From positions 6,091,501 through 6,155,500 of the forward strand of contig CM072869.1 of NCBI GenBank assembly GCA_036937835.1: DNA of 64,000 bases, read 5' to 3'. Shown here piece after piece: positions 44,765-56,900 of this stretch (its first letter is position 1; each line of letters opens with the position of its first letter). The notes beneath the pieces are model-generated. The model had not been told where the DNA came from and made no database searches. It was given only the letters and a program-made list of their open reading frames with translations. A program made the translations under genes and the position numbers. The DNA comes from Pampus argenteus. Taxonomy: Eukaryota; Chordata; Actinopteri; Scombriformes; Stromateidae.

Positions 44765-45148
44765 CCATAAACCAGTGGCGGCTACACTGATACATCACTC
44801 GGCTGTAACGTACATTATATCAAACGCACCCTTTTACAAAATGGCGGTCAACGTCTGGCTGCTACTCATTTGCGCGGCTCATTTGTTACTTTTACCGTAA
44901 CTGTAAACACTTGTGCGGCATGTATGTGTAGCATGTCATAAGTAAACTAGCCTGCCAACAGTTTTATTAACTATCTCATTTTAGAGTGTCTTTGTGGACG
45001 AAAAAAACGCGTTTAACGCTCCCTGCGGCTAACGAACACTAGCATTTAGCTAGCTTACCAGTTTAGCCGATCGTTGGTCATGTGACCGAAGCGCCAGTTT
45101 CTGACAGAAGGCGACATTTCCTACCTTGGACCCCATCTTCACCTCAGG
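44765..45148 (+). promoter_or_regulatory. TATA-less promoter-like region with TISU/YY1 motif and spliced first exon
   Basis: The region is richer in G+C and CpG than its surroundings. It carries CAAAATGGCGGT at 44837-44848 (YY1 site or TISU translation initiator) and an E-box GGTCATGTGACC at 45076-45087 (MITF/TFE/USF type). A consensus donor, CTCAGG|GTAAGT, ends a possible exon at 45148. The ATG in the TISU-like motif opens a 19-codon hydrophobic ORF (44841-44900). No protein-coding gene is recognised downstream on this strand, so it may drive a long non-coding RNA or a gene I failed to recognise. Confidence 0.4.
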
Positions 45149-46089
45149 GTAAGTTTGTATTACCTACCTGGCCCTTTGTGCTGACATTATTATTGTTAAG
45201 TGTTTATTTTGGCTCTGTTGAGTTGGTGTTTTTTGTGCTTGAGACTCATCAATAAGCTATGAGTTACTTTATTTTTCTCTCAGATCTGCTTCTTGACGTC
45301 TTCCACTTTTAAGCCACTGCAGTTTATTTATGTGCATTGTCAGCTTTAATATTAATTGTGAAAAAAAACTTATTGAACTTTGTTTTGGTTGATCTTTGGC
45401 ACCTACTTTGTGTTCTTTTTGTGCTGTTTTGCATAATGGTGAAATATGAATATCTTCTTAGGGAAGCTGAATTGTTTTTGTTCCTATTTCACCCTTGTTT
45501 GTTCCTGTTTTGAGCGATTTGATTTTCTATTATCTCACTGCAAGCCAGGTTGGTTGTAGAAAATAATATTGTATATTGTCTTAAGGGATGTAAACATGAC
45601 TGCACACAACCTGTTTGTGTAATTATATCCGATCTAACATCATGGGGGGAGCTCACTATGTCTTGTCACAAATCCACATTTACTCCACACACTTTATATT
45701 CAGCTGAGCATTAAATATATATTTGAACTCAAAGCAATGAGTTTATATGACAGCATGCTTTATGATTCTTTATATCAACATATCAATTATACATTAACCG
45801 ATGTTCACCTACTGCCTGTCAAAGCTGAATTACATTTCACGAGAAGAAATCTTCTCTTTTAAGGCATGAATTGTTATGTAGTTTTAATATCCTTAATAAT
45901 TATCTGCTGCATAGCTGACGTGTCTTTAAGTTGCTGCCAATCAGGTAGATTGATGTGTTGTTTTTTTTTCTATCTCAGTTCAGCAGACGGTATATTTCCT
46001 GCAGTTTTGGAGGGTGAAGTTTATTAATGTTACACACAGTTCCTTTGCTGTGTTGTATATTGACCAGATCAGAATAAAGAAGGCAAATA
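45149..46089. other. Spacer, no feature seen
   Basis: T-rich, non-repetitive sequence after the donor at 45149. It could be the first intron of a transcript from the promoter-like region. No coding exon is visible. Confidence 0.4.
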
Positions 46090-46590
46090 TCAACTATGCA
46101 CATTCTCTCTGCACACTGATCTTGGTCATTACATGACAGTAAATTGAATATGTATGGGTTAGACCACATGTGTCAAACTCACGGCCCGCTGTGTAATCAT
46201 ATCTGGCCTGCGAGATCATTTTACATTATCGTTATTAATGGCCCGTTGATATGAAGCGCTGATAACACAATGCTGCACAGAGCTACAGATCCCATAATGC
46301 AACGCTTCAGCTGCCTGGCTGCGCACTTGCCGCGTCAATCAAGTCAAGCATGAGACACTGATGCACCCTGATAAAGTTCTGTGAAAATCCTTCATGTGGC
46401 CCCTGAGCTAAAGTGAGTTTGACACCCCTGGGTTAGACTGTCAATTGGACAAAACAGGACATTTTAATGGCACCACCTTGTACTCTAAGACATTTTTCGC
46501 TGTTTTCTGATGTTTTATACATCGAACAAATAATTGTCAGATAATCAATAATGAAAACAATTTCGAATTACATGCAGCCCTACAAATAAT
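46090..46590 (+). repeat. Copy of the dispersed repeat, split by a hAT MITE
   Basis: The left part (to 46164) ends cagtaaattgaatatgtatg, and the right part resumes at 46431 with ggttagactgtcaattggac, aaaacaggacatttt and finally tgcagccctac. With the MITE at 46165-46430 removed, the block order matches the other copies. The insertion therefore landed in an older repeat. Confidence 0.8.
46165..46430. mobile_element. hAT-superfamily MITE with perfect 8-bp target duplication
   Basis: 266 bp flanked by GGTTAGAC at 46157-46164 and 46431-46438. The left end is CACATGTGTCAAACTCAC. The right end, reverse-complemented, is CAGGGGTGTCAAACTCAC, a terminal repeat typical of hAT-family MITEs. An internal ggcccgc/gtggcccctga pair near the ends also fits. 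No coding capacity. Confidence 0.9.
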
Positions 46591-46682
46591 AATAATACGT
46601 ATCAATAAGAAACATAAATAATAATACAATTGACAAACACATTTGCATATTTGTTTATTTAAAAGAGTAGTAATGATATTTG

Positions 46683-46945
46683 AAAATATAAAATAACTAG
46701 TGATTCCCAAGGTGGGGTTTGGGACCCTTTAAAGGATCGCTAGATAAATCAAAGGGGTCACGAGGCAACTAACAAGATAGGAAATAATCTGTGACATGGG
46801 GTCGACTAGTAGAGGTTGCTTTGGTCAAAAGCCAAAAAGGTGGAAAGGTTAAAAAAAAAAAAGGAGCTGCAACAAGTAATCAATCGACAGAAAAATAATA
46901 TGCAACTATTTAATAATAACACTGGTTTCAGCATGCAAAACAACA
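46683..46945. repeat. Fragments of two dispersed repeats
   Basis: 46689-46840 has tgattcccaaggtggggttt and aaaggggtcacgaggcaact, resembling a common 'agtggttcccaaac' MITE-like repeat. 46862-46945 has gctgcaacaagtaatcaatc and agaaaaataatatgcaacta, another piece of the 'gctgcaacgattagt' family. Confidence 0.55.
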
Positions 46946-49770
46946 GCAAATTAACCACTTGCTCTATCTGCTATTGCCTTTGTGTTTCTTAGGCGTGGTC
47001 CACCACTTCAGTGATGCTTGAACTCACAATGGCCTGTTTTAAATGGACGTCATGAAACAGTAACATTATATCTACTTCAGATGGATCTTAATGCGTTGTC
47101 AGTGGCACATAAGATCCGGCCTGAGTATACAGGGCATCGGAGAGCCGAGGCTTAATGGAGTTTTAATAGATAAATATTGGCAGGAAGTATCTCAGGCTCC
47201 TCAGTAACAGCAGGATGTGGAAATCTAGACAATGGTTTCTAAATGGTGATGGATTGCAGCAATTGGTTTCATGTACGCAGATGGGAAGAGTGTTGGTTAC
47301 TGGCATACAGGAAGGAGCAGGACAAAGATGGAGTGAATGGAACAGAGAGGGCAGCGTCAGGAAGCAGTTTGACTTACCTGAGGTGGATAAGGGTTGCGTA
47401 AGAGCGGAAGTCAGACCTTATTAGGGAATCTCAAAACGACCTTGACAACCTGGTAACAAACTTCCCGGCCTTTGACGCAAGCGAGCAGCAGCAGGTGTGT
47501 GATTTGGAGAGAGGCGTTGAAGTCTGACACGACCCGTCGCTGTCCGTCTGTCACCTTATTTTTTCACCATTGCCTCTTTTGGTTTATTGATGTTTCCGTA
47601 TAGTCCATTTTGAGAAGGTCACTGCTTTGAGGCAGGAGGAATCATTTCATGGTGTATTGATTGCCCATAAAAAAGCAAACATAACTCATTCAAAAAACTT
47701 ATGGAGACCTAAAACTTACAAAAGGCAGTAAAAGGTTATCAGTCAAAAATCTAACTGAACACATCAATAAATAACATTGCTGTTTTTTCCTGCATTTTCC
47801 TCACTAAACTCACCCTAAACATAATTTCGTAGGATAGTTACCTTATCCAGCAGACTATGAGTTTCTGTGTTGGGTAACACTGAGGATATTGATTAAGGAA
47901 ATTTGATATGAGCACAAATTGTAAATGTGGTAAGATAAATATAGTGTTGCAAAGGGAATATAGGGTATAGATAAATTATTACATGTGTGCCACGATCCAA
48001 TTGGATCCACAAATGAGAGAGTGAAAGATATTTTATAAAATGATTGGAATTAAAGGAGAAAATCCTTCATTTGTATCATGTGATTCAAGGTTAAGAGGCT
48101 TTCTTTTTTTTTTATATAAATACTTGTTATTGATGTTTTCAGTTATATTTTTGACTTCTCGAACAACCTTTTATTACCTGTTGTCAGCTCTACAGGGGCT
48201 TGGCTTTAAAGGCTTAATGAAATAAAGGATTTATTTTCCCAAAGAGCACTTGACACAGAGGGATTTAAACACACTGGAAAAGATAAAACTTTATTTCTCC
48301 CTGTCGTGACAATACAAAGTCAACAAGTGCAATAACAATCCAACTGAAAACGGTACTGATATTCTATCTAGTAGTAAATACATACTGCAGACAGAACGTG
48401 GTGCACATTATCATCACCGCCACACCCAAAAAGTGAGGTATCAACCACTACATAGCTTCTGTGTACAGGTGGGTATTCAACCATAAGGCAACTGTTACCA
48501 TGACAACCTGGAGAGACTGAATGACAGATGTGTGCTCCCTTCTTCTAATCTTTGTCTTCATTTTTTTTATTTATTTATTTATTTTTTGTTTGTTTTTATT
48601 TTATTTTGTTTTTTATTTGAGAAGAAGGTTGAGCTGATACGATTTACAGTACCACACCACATCAGGCCAGAGTCAAGACTGTTTTTAACAAAACAGAAAA
48701 CATCACAAAACCAAGTTGTAACATTTTGAGCAGAGGGGAAAAGACTCCTCTTATGTCGTATGTCTCTTCAGTAGGAATACATTTTGACCCTGGTGCTACT
48801 GCTTAGAGAGATAAAATGAAGGGATTTTTTTTTTTCTTCTCTGGGTGTGACTGTTACTTTATTGGTGATAGGAACAGACCTCCTTTGCCTTATTACAGGT
48901 CAGAGCACACAACATAGAGCCCTGAAAAGCAACATGTTCTCCAACATATCAGAAATTTTACCATAATCCTGCATTGAGGTCTAATTAAATCCCCTTTGTG
49001 CTGCTGCACCTGTTAAAAAATCTCCCTCCCTGTTTGCTGCTGCTTTTCACACTCTGGGAACAGTGAGGAAGCTACAGAGAAAGAGAGCAAGAGAGCGTAA
49101 TTTGGAACCACTGCTGACCTCAGGGCCAATTATTTCACATGGACACATCCTATTTCTCTGCCCCTGAAAGCGATGGCTCAAGCCCGCTGCTGCACACACG
49201 CAATTAAACTTTAGCCATTGAAATGGGAATTAACTTGCTCTAACAACTCAGCAAATGTGAATATTATTGCTGATAACTGAGGATCATGCCAACAGGCCCC
49301 ACATATAGCACTTGACCAGAGTTGTGTTACGGCCCACTTAAAATTCCATGAAATAGAGAGGATAAATATGACAACTTTCATAACTAACTCGTTTCTATCT
49401 GCACATTTTTGTTTTGATTCAGGCGGCTTAGAGACTTCTTGAGCAGTTGTGGGGATTCCAAATGGTATATCCTCTTATCTTTCAGCAAGGACACTGAAAT
49501 ATGTGCACGGACCACAGATTCTGTGCACGTTCAGGCCTGGCAGCTGTCAGATCACCAGTTGCAGATGCAAGATTGGGACAGACACCCCTCTCCTGCTGCC
49601 TCTGCCTCCTGACCACCTGGACTTCAAGCTCTGTAGCTCGTATACAGTCTAACAGCTGCTTTGTTTCCTTTCCTCAATCAGAGAGGACAAGCATTTGATG
49701 GATGACTGAAAATTTTTTTATATTTTAGCAGCTTATTCATATTTGCACATAATGTAAAACCTTTTCTTGT
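46946..49770. other. Spacer
   Basis: Mostly unique-looking sequence with T-rich runs at about 48558-48615. An RFX X-box-like motif, GTTACCATGACAAC, is at 48494-48507. No coding exon is recognised; open frames at 47215-47424 and 49449-49652 look random. Confidence 0.45.
48494..48507. promoter_or_regulatory. RFX X-box-like motif
   Basis: GTTACCATGACAAC fits the two half-sites of an X-box. Isolated in the spacer; function inferred from the motif only. Confidence 0.3.
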
Positions 49771-50070
49771 AGAGCTGAGCCGATTAGTCAATTCATTGAT
49801 TATTCGACATTTATTGAAAACTGTTCTGCGACTATTTGGTTGTTTTTTTTGCTTATGGTATTTTAAGCAAAAAATATTGTACAAATCCTGAGTCCCGGTT
49901 TTTGAGGATTTGCTGCTTTTCTTTTCCTCATGAAAGTAAATTTAATATCACCGTGGCCTGTAGGAAATGATGATGGGCATTTTGCACAATTTTCTAGACC
50001 AAATGATTAATTGATTAATGGATCAAATCACATTAATTATTAATGAAAGTAAGCATTATTTGCAGCACTA
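49771..50070 (+). repeat. Near-complete copy of the 'gctgcaacgattagt' dispersed repeat
   Basis: Starts gagctgagccgattagtcaa and runs through ctgcgactatttggttg, gaggatttgctgcttttctt, aaatgatgatgggcattttg and gaccaaatgattaattgatt. It ends atttgcagcactag. The ends are imperfect inverted versions of each other. Confidence 0.75.
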
Positions 50071-51978
50071 GTAAGTAAAAAAAAATATTTTGAAAATGTC
50101 AATGTCAGAGATCTTTCCCAATATGACTTAATTATCCAGGAATATAGATGTCGATTTCATTGACTTCACCTTTTTATTTAAATGTAAACTGAACAAACCC
50201 CTCTAAGGTACACCTCAGTGAATACCCACTGCACTGTACGCTCATTTGTGTGTGAACTCTACAGACCACATCATTACTCTGATTAAACTGCTGTACATTA
50301 TTGCTGACAGTGAAGGGGATTTTAATGTTTTGTTTTTTTACATTTTATATTATGGCTAAACACTTGCAATTGTCTATTACCTGTGTGGGCTATAGAGTGC
50401 TCCTTATAAAGGAAACAAATCGATATTTATTTGCATTATATTGCTAATGGAGCTGTTACAAGCAGCTCCGGTAATGAGGAAGGGCAAACAAGTCATTGGA
50501 TGAGGTTACTGAGGCAACTGTCACACACTAACGCCATAAGTGATGATCTTAAATGGACTTGTAGGCTCATAGCCAAGGGTTAAGGGTATGTTTAACATAG
50601 CATACAGCTTTTTGCTGTTGTGAACGCGTGCCGGATCCTCATTATTGTTTTGGGTGAAATAACTTATTGAGATCATTTTTCTTACTAATCCTATAAAACT
50701 CTTGATGACCTAATGTAAAACGTTTAGATCTACAGCAGTTCAACTGTATGGCATATGTCCTTGTCAGACATATTACAATATAGAGAAATCACTCGTTTTG
50801 CAGAAAGGAGACTTAAAACATTTCATACAAGATATTGTTTTTCAACACATTCGACATTTTTGTCTGGATTCAGCAAGTAGCAAAAAACATCCTACTCTAA
50901 AGTGAGATGCTCAGCATCAACCTAAGCTGTTACATGTTCTGAATGTTAACCACTCATATATTTCTCTGACTAGTTCACTATAAATAAATCACCAAATGGA
51001 TAACCCACTACTGTGTCTAACTGCTACTGAACACAAACCGACACAGAAGTGTAATAAACATTTTATATCTAGAAAGATGAGCTTTTATTTTTAAAAACAG
51101 ACAAGCCTTCTTGCTAATGAGTACAGTTCATCCAGTCCAGCTCATATTTGTTTGGGATACTCCTGGCCTTGACAGCCATTTCAGGGGAACACCTGTGAGC
51201 AGTTGAGTGTGTCTGTCGCTCCTCTGCTGTTCTGTTGCAGCAGCGGTATGGTCCTCTGTTCCTCTCTGCCTTTGTTCATCTGAGTTTTTAAATGTCGCGT
51301 CGGCCTGCCTCTGTCAGTCCATGGGTGTTTTGTGCTCATTAGAAAGGGGCAGTAGTCACTGTGAACAACTACAGTATGGCTAGCCCACCAGTGGTGTTGT
51401 GTCTGTGGTCCAGAGATGGGTGTCTGTGGGGCATCTCCTCTGTACGACATAAGGAAACAAGGTGTTGCTACTCTTCAGTTTGTCCACTCACAGCATAATT
51501 CTGCTCAGAGAGTAAAAACAGCACAAAGGTTAATCCTTAACCTGCAAAATCAGTTTCACAAAGTTCATTTTCATGGCCTTCATCAAGCCGGTACAGTTGT
51601 CATGTAAATGGTTTAGTTTTTGTCACGCAACCTAAGTAAGTAAGTAAGTAAGGAATTTTAGTCTTGTGATATCAGATGGTTTTAGTGTAAATGTGGGGAG
51701 ATCGTAACCTCCTGTCTCTGTGAAAGGGTCTTTTCAGGTGCCTGATGCTCACGAGTTCTGATCTGACCAGCTGCCTGCTAGCTGGTGAACATTGTGTAGC
51801 GTTTAGCAAGAGAGACACAGAAAGCAAGTAGAGTGAATAATGTGAACGAATGACTCCCAATGAATGCTAACGTTGCTCCGTATCTGCTGGTTGAGTAAAT
51901 AGGCCTGGTTTGCCACATCACTTTAAAAGGTGATAATGTGTTAGTTTTGTGACCACAGCTTGTTCTGTTTCCCCACAG

Positions 51979-52056
51979 GTTTCAGTCACATGAAAACAAC
52001 TATCCATCTCCATGACAACTGCTGAGGGGGATGAGATGAGAGTTGAAAACAACTAA
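51979..52056 (+). other. Candidate non-coding exon
   Basis: A strong acceptor (TGTTCTGTTTCCCCACAG) ends at 51978 and a usable donor (CTAA|GTAAGT) starts at 52057, bounding 78 bp. It could belong to a transcript starting at 44.8-45.1 kb. It carries no recognisable protein. Confidence 0.2.
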
Positions 52057-55000
52057 GTAAGTAAACCTTGCTATGAGAATTTGCACACGTCTCTACACCA
52101 CAGAAGTTGTTTGAAAAATCGCTTGGATCCTATTAAACAACGTGGACATGGCTTTTAGCCACATGGCTGAAATTGTCTCACAAGATGCGTGTGCCTTGTG
52201 CCCTTATGGTCCCCATTGATCTTTATATACCAATATATTGGCTCGAAAATCTGCACAAGGCCCAAAAACACAAAGACTAATAAAACAGGACTGCTTTGCC
52301 TTTCAAAGAGCAATCAGATTTACAGGAATATTTTATGAGTCTGTAATTCTTGTAAATTCTTGTAATAAGCCTACCCAATCTCCATGCATCACATCCACTG
52401 CACCCATTTCTGTTGCCCGAAATCATGTAGCTACATTGTTAATAGGGGAAAAAGTTTCCACCTCTCAACCTTATTTCTGATTTACCTCAAATTCTTGAAT
52501 TCTGGATATTTATCACAGTGATGACAAACATTTGAGGGTAATTATATTATTCCACATTAGAGAAAATGATGATGAAAGTCAAAAGTAACTGTGACAACAG
52601 ACCTAATAAAATATAGCAAACACAACCCAAAAAGTAAACAAAAAAAATGCAGCAATCCCATTTACTAGTGGCAATGCTAAAGGCCATTCTACTACTTGCA
52701 AAGAAGTACCGTAAACCTGTTCTTTCTTTCTCTTAGCCTGCAGCATAACTCCTGCCTGCCTTTGCAGCATCTATGATGTTAATTACCTCACACCACATGG
52801 AGAGTGTTGCTTTAATTGGACAAGGTCTTGGCATGCTGGTCTGTGGACAGACAGGGCAGGAGTAATTTCATAATGTACAAATCTATTATTACCACAGAAA
52901 AGCCATCCAGTGAGTTCAAAGATGGATGTGAATATGTAGGAGACGGTGCTAGCCTTTGATCACACACTGACAGAAAAAGAAACAGGAGAGGGGGAAAAAA
53001 AGATGTGAAATGCTGTTTCAGCCTTCTGAGTTGAGCAGAGTGTAGCTGAGTGTCATCTCCTTGGCAGACGGACCAGCAGGTGTTTAAGTGCTGGTGTTAG
53101 GGATGGTTACCTATAACCAAAGTGATGTATTGGACGGATTGAGAGTATGATGGAGACTCCATTTACTAGACTGAATAATAACACTGAGTCACTGAGGCCT
53201 GACTGTAAGAAGCAGTGCTACGATCACTGGTGAGTCAGGTATGCTGAATGTGGTGACAGATGCCACCTCACATGGACCGCTCGAGCCACGGCTCAGCTCA
53301 GCTGGTCCAGTCTTGAAGTGAGTGGGTGGATACTGGCACGAGGTGCCGCTGCAACTTAGTGCCAAGTGTTTTATAAATTGCCAAGGGACTGTGTTGTGGT
53401 TAATGTGCAGTGGTGTCATTTGATGTTGCCCAACATCTCATTTCCTCCACTTTTATCTGTGACACTTCTGGCTGATACTCAACGAATACTGAACCAATGT
53501 TGTGTCATGTAGTTTTAAACATGAGCAGGGCACTATCCCTGTCTTTCTCCTCCCCCCTCATTTCCTGTCACCTGTCTACTATCCATTATCCAAAGTTAAG
53601 ACTCCTGATGTCAGAGTTTCTAACATTAGGACACTAGGAAAGAGTTTCAAACGGGGCATGTTACAAAAGTGAAAATAAATTAAGTGATGATATACTGAAA
53701 AGGAAAATCTCACTGCAAAGCTCCTTTTTAAATTTTCTTTCTGGTGTCAAGATATTCAGAAGATGCTAATGCTCCTAATTGCTGCTAAATACTAGAGGTG
53801 GACTCGGTGGTCAAGAGGGGGTTGTCACTATCCGGGATCCTGGCCAAACATTTAATGTCCTAATAGCCACCAGTGGAACCACCAATCAAGGCTTTAATGC
53901 TGCTGAGCACTTAATGGCAATTGAGCAGGAGCTTCCAGGAACAGCTGAGTTTATTGCCGCTTAAGGGTTACATGAGAGCCCTGCTATGATTAGAGATGCC
54001 AAAATGTTGTTTTTTTTCTGTGGCAATGTGATAGCTTAGAGTAGATGAGTTCAGGTACCCGTTTATTGAAACTATCCACGCTCCAAATGTGTTAATTTGA
54101 ATGGATTTCAAAGTGGATGTTATTTAACAATATAAATGATATAAAAGTCGATATTGTTACAGTCATTGTTTTATTCAAGATGCTTGGTCTCTTTTTTCCA
54201 TTAAGTGCCAGATTACCCTGTGGGTTAACTTCCATCTACTAGCAATCAACACGGTATTACTCTTATAAAGTGAAGGTAAACCATAATATCTGAGTTGTCA
54301 GACATGTTGTTTTTCTTTTGCCTGGATCAAACATCACTTGTTAAGAATGGCACCAGTTTAGTTTCTTTTATTTGTTCAAACTGAACATGAATAGGAGATT
54401 TAAATAAAAGAAAAGTAATAACAGTTTCCCAGGCCGCCCACACTGAACCCCCAGCAGATCTTCAACAGTAAATACCAGCCTGCTCACATAACTTTATGGT
54501 AAACACTATTCCCACAAGCTGAATACCAAGCTGCACTTTTTCTAAAGAAATAGATCTGTGCATGTGGAGAAATGATTTGATACACCATTGCTCCGCTACA
54601 CTGGTAACCATGTGCTGAATTCCTGAGTTGCTGTGTGACTGGGTTGTTTTTAGATGCTGCTGCGTCAGTTGTGGGACTTGACCCCATCTTTATTTGTTTA
54701 TATTTGGCCAACAGATGTTCAAATGGGTGGACCCAGTTTTCTGAGCCATTACCCTGCATCCTCTCTGCGGACAAAGATCTGTACCCCCGCAAATTAACCA
54801 AGATCATGTGATGACGCACTGTGTGGGCAACGTCGACTCTGGTGTACATACAGTATCAGCCACCAGTGTTACTTAACACATTTAAGAAAAAGTGCAAACA
54901 TTATCTGGATTGTGAAAAGGGCTTCACTATGTGAAAAACTAAACAGGCTATTCTAATTGTGTCCCAGAAACTGCTTGTGGCTGAATTTAGCTCACAGCAT

Positions 55001-56154
55001 CTGTCATTTTTTTTAAGCATTGTGAGTGATTATCTTAGTGTATTCTTAGGTCGTTGTAAATGCTGTCCTGTTTATTAGAATTACACTTTTGTTATGGAGA
55101 AAATATGTTGCACAAGATTATCCTGCAGCCCCATCAAACATTAAAGCATTTCCCATCACTCATACTGTAAATGGTATGTATGAATTTCCATTAATTTAAC
55201 ATGCTCTTATTTTCTAGGGCCGCTTAGTCAAAAAGCATTTTCCTTAAGTTTCAAGACTTTTTTTATAGACGTCCTTGGCTTAAACTGCAGAGCTGGCAGT
55301 ACAGGTCAACCTTGCCAGTCTAGGATTGATGAGTCCTATCATACTGAACTGACTTCATGTCTAATGAGGAGGCTCCATGGATATGTCCAGTCTTAGTTAA
55401 CCATGTTTCCACAAGCAGAGCAGCCCTAGAATCCCTCTGCAGCATCCCAGCTCCTCTATCTATGGCTTGCACAGTCCACACTGCTTCTCAAAGCCATTTG
55501 TCAAAACTCTGCCCACATTAAATTATCATGACCCAAGAGAGATATCTACCTCTAGGAAGAGACTCTGAGCCCCAGTCAGACAGATAGGGTGCACAGTGTC
55601 TGAGACGGAGAACTGAATGAAAAATTGACTACACAAAAATGTAGGTTTGTTCAGATTGTGCTCTGTGATTGTATAGCTACATTATGAGAGTCTGACCAAT
55701 GTCTGCCAAAAGAAGAAAGGTTCCCTGTGGCTGCAGTATGTCCTAGTATTATAAATCATCCTGTGTGTTTTAACAAGTCAAACACAGCCTAACACACCTT
55801 GAGATTCCTGTGACTGCTCTCAAAGGTAATAAAAAGATAAACTGAAAGAACAGCAGGCGGTTGTTTTGTGACACAGAGTCAAATCATTCAGGTTAAATAT
55901 AAGTTAGTGGCCCCCGGCGGGCAGTGGAGCTTTCACATTATTCTATTCTTTGCTGTTCATTAATAATGACAGCTCCCTAATGAGCTGGTCAGACTTAAAT
56001 GAAAATTTCTCCACATAGACGGACATTTCTCTTTTGAAAAGAGGTTGATGTTACGAGTGTCATTGGTTGGTAGTAATATGTGTGTGTGTGTTTGTGTTTG
56101 TGCATATGTATATATATATATGTGTAGTGCAGGTATTCCTGACATTGTGGGGAC

Positions 56155-56255
56155 GTTTAGGTTAAGGTTAGGCTTAGGCTTGTGGTGGTTATGGTTAGGA
56201 TAGGTCTCCGGGAAATGAATGTAAATTAATATAATGTTCCGTAAAGATCTGAGAA
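56155..56255 (+). repeat. GGTTA-rich dispersed repeat fragment
   Basis: Runs of ggttaaggttaggcttagg and ggttatggttagg follow 'gacattgtggggacgttta' and precede 'aaatgaatgtaaattaatat'. This block order is frequent in fish genomes. The telomere-like words come from the repeat and do not mark a chromosome end. Confidence 0.55.
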
Positions 56256-56900
56256 CCTAACGTGTGTGTGTTTGAGTGTGCATGTGCCTGTGTATACTTC
56301 AGTCTTAAGGAACTTAAGTAAACAGTGAGCCTGATGTTTGAGCTTCCTCCCTGCTGGCTTGGGAAAAGTATGCTAGAAATGCTCAAATTTGTCCTGCTAG
56401 ACACGCCATTTCCCTGCCATGGTGCTCTCTATGTATCAAAACACTGAGTAAAGATAAACAGGCAGGCAAGAAAATGGGACACAGACAGAAATGGAGGGAA
56501 AAAGGGAAATCTCTGAAAAGTTGAAGTTGTTTCTAAGAATCTGTTATGGATTATCCCAACAGCAGCAAGAGTCTCTGTTTAATATGCTTATGAAGAGTAG
56601 ATTTTGTGATTGTACAGGGTTGTGCTTATTTCATTTCTAGGGAGCCTTTGCTAAATTAGGCAGATAGCTAGCTAGGTAGCTGTTTACAAATGTTAATCAA
56701 ATCAAAATCACTACAGTCGGTTGCTGTTAACTGTCATATTCATATATCAATTATTATTTTTACACAGCTAACTCTCTTACCAGAATACCCAGGAGATTTG
56801 AGGCGTTAATATTGTTGATCTCTTTGCTGAATATTGCAGTTTTACAGTAGACGTCAGTTTCAAACTGTAGGTTGGCAATTGTCATGTAACAGACCGTGAC

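Larger units (their letters stand above)
50071..56900. other. Gene-poor spacer before shisal1
   Basis: Largely non-repetitive. Noted items: a candidate spliced exon at 51979-52056, an (AAGT)4 tract near 51635-51652, short TG and TA tracts near 56078-56122, and a GGTTA-like stretch at 56155-56205 followed by a common fish repeat piece. No protein-coding exon is recognised. The lower part probably includes the shisal1 3' UTR (below 56901, minus strand). Confidence 0.45.

Noticed and set aside
54484..54849. 121-codon minus-strand open frame
   Set aside because: Not recognisable and lacking splice or promoter context; length is within chance for a window this large.
56155..56205. GGTTA-rich stretch as an interstitial telomere
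   Set aside because: The units are irregular and lie within a known type of fish dispersed repeat, so it is not a telomeric array.
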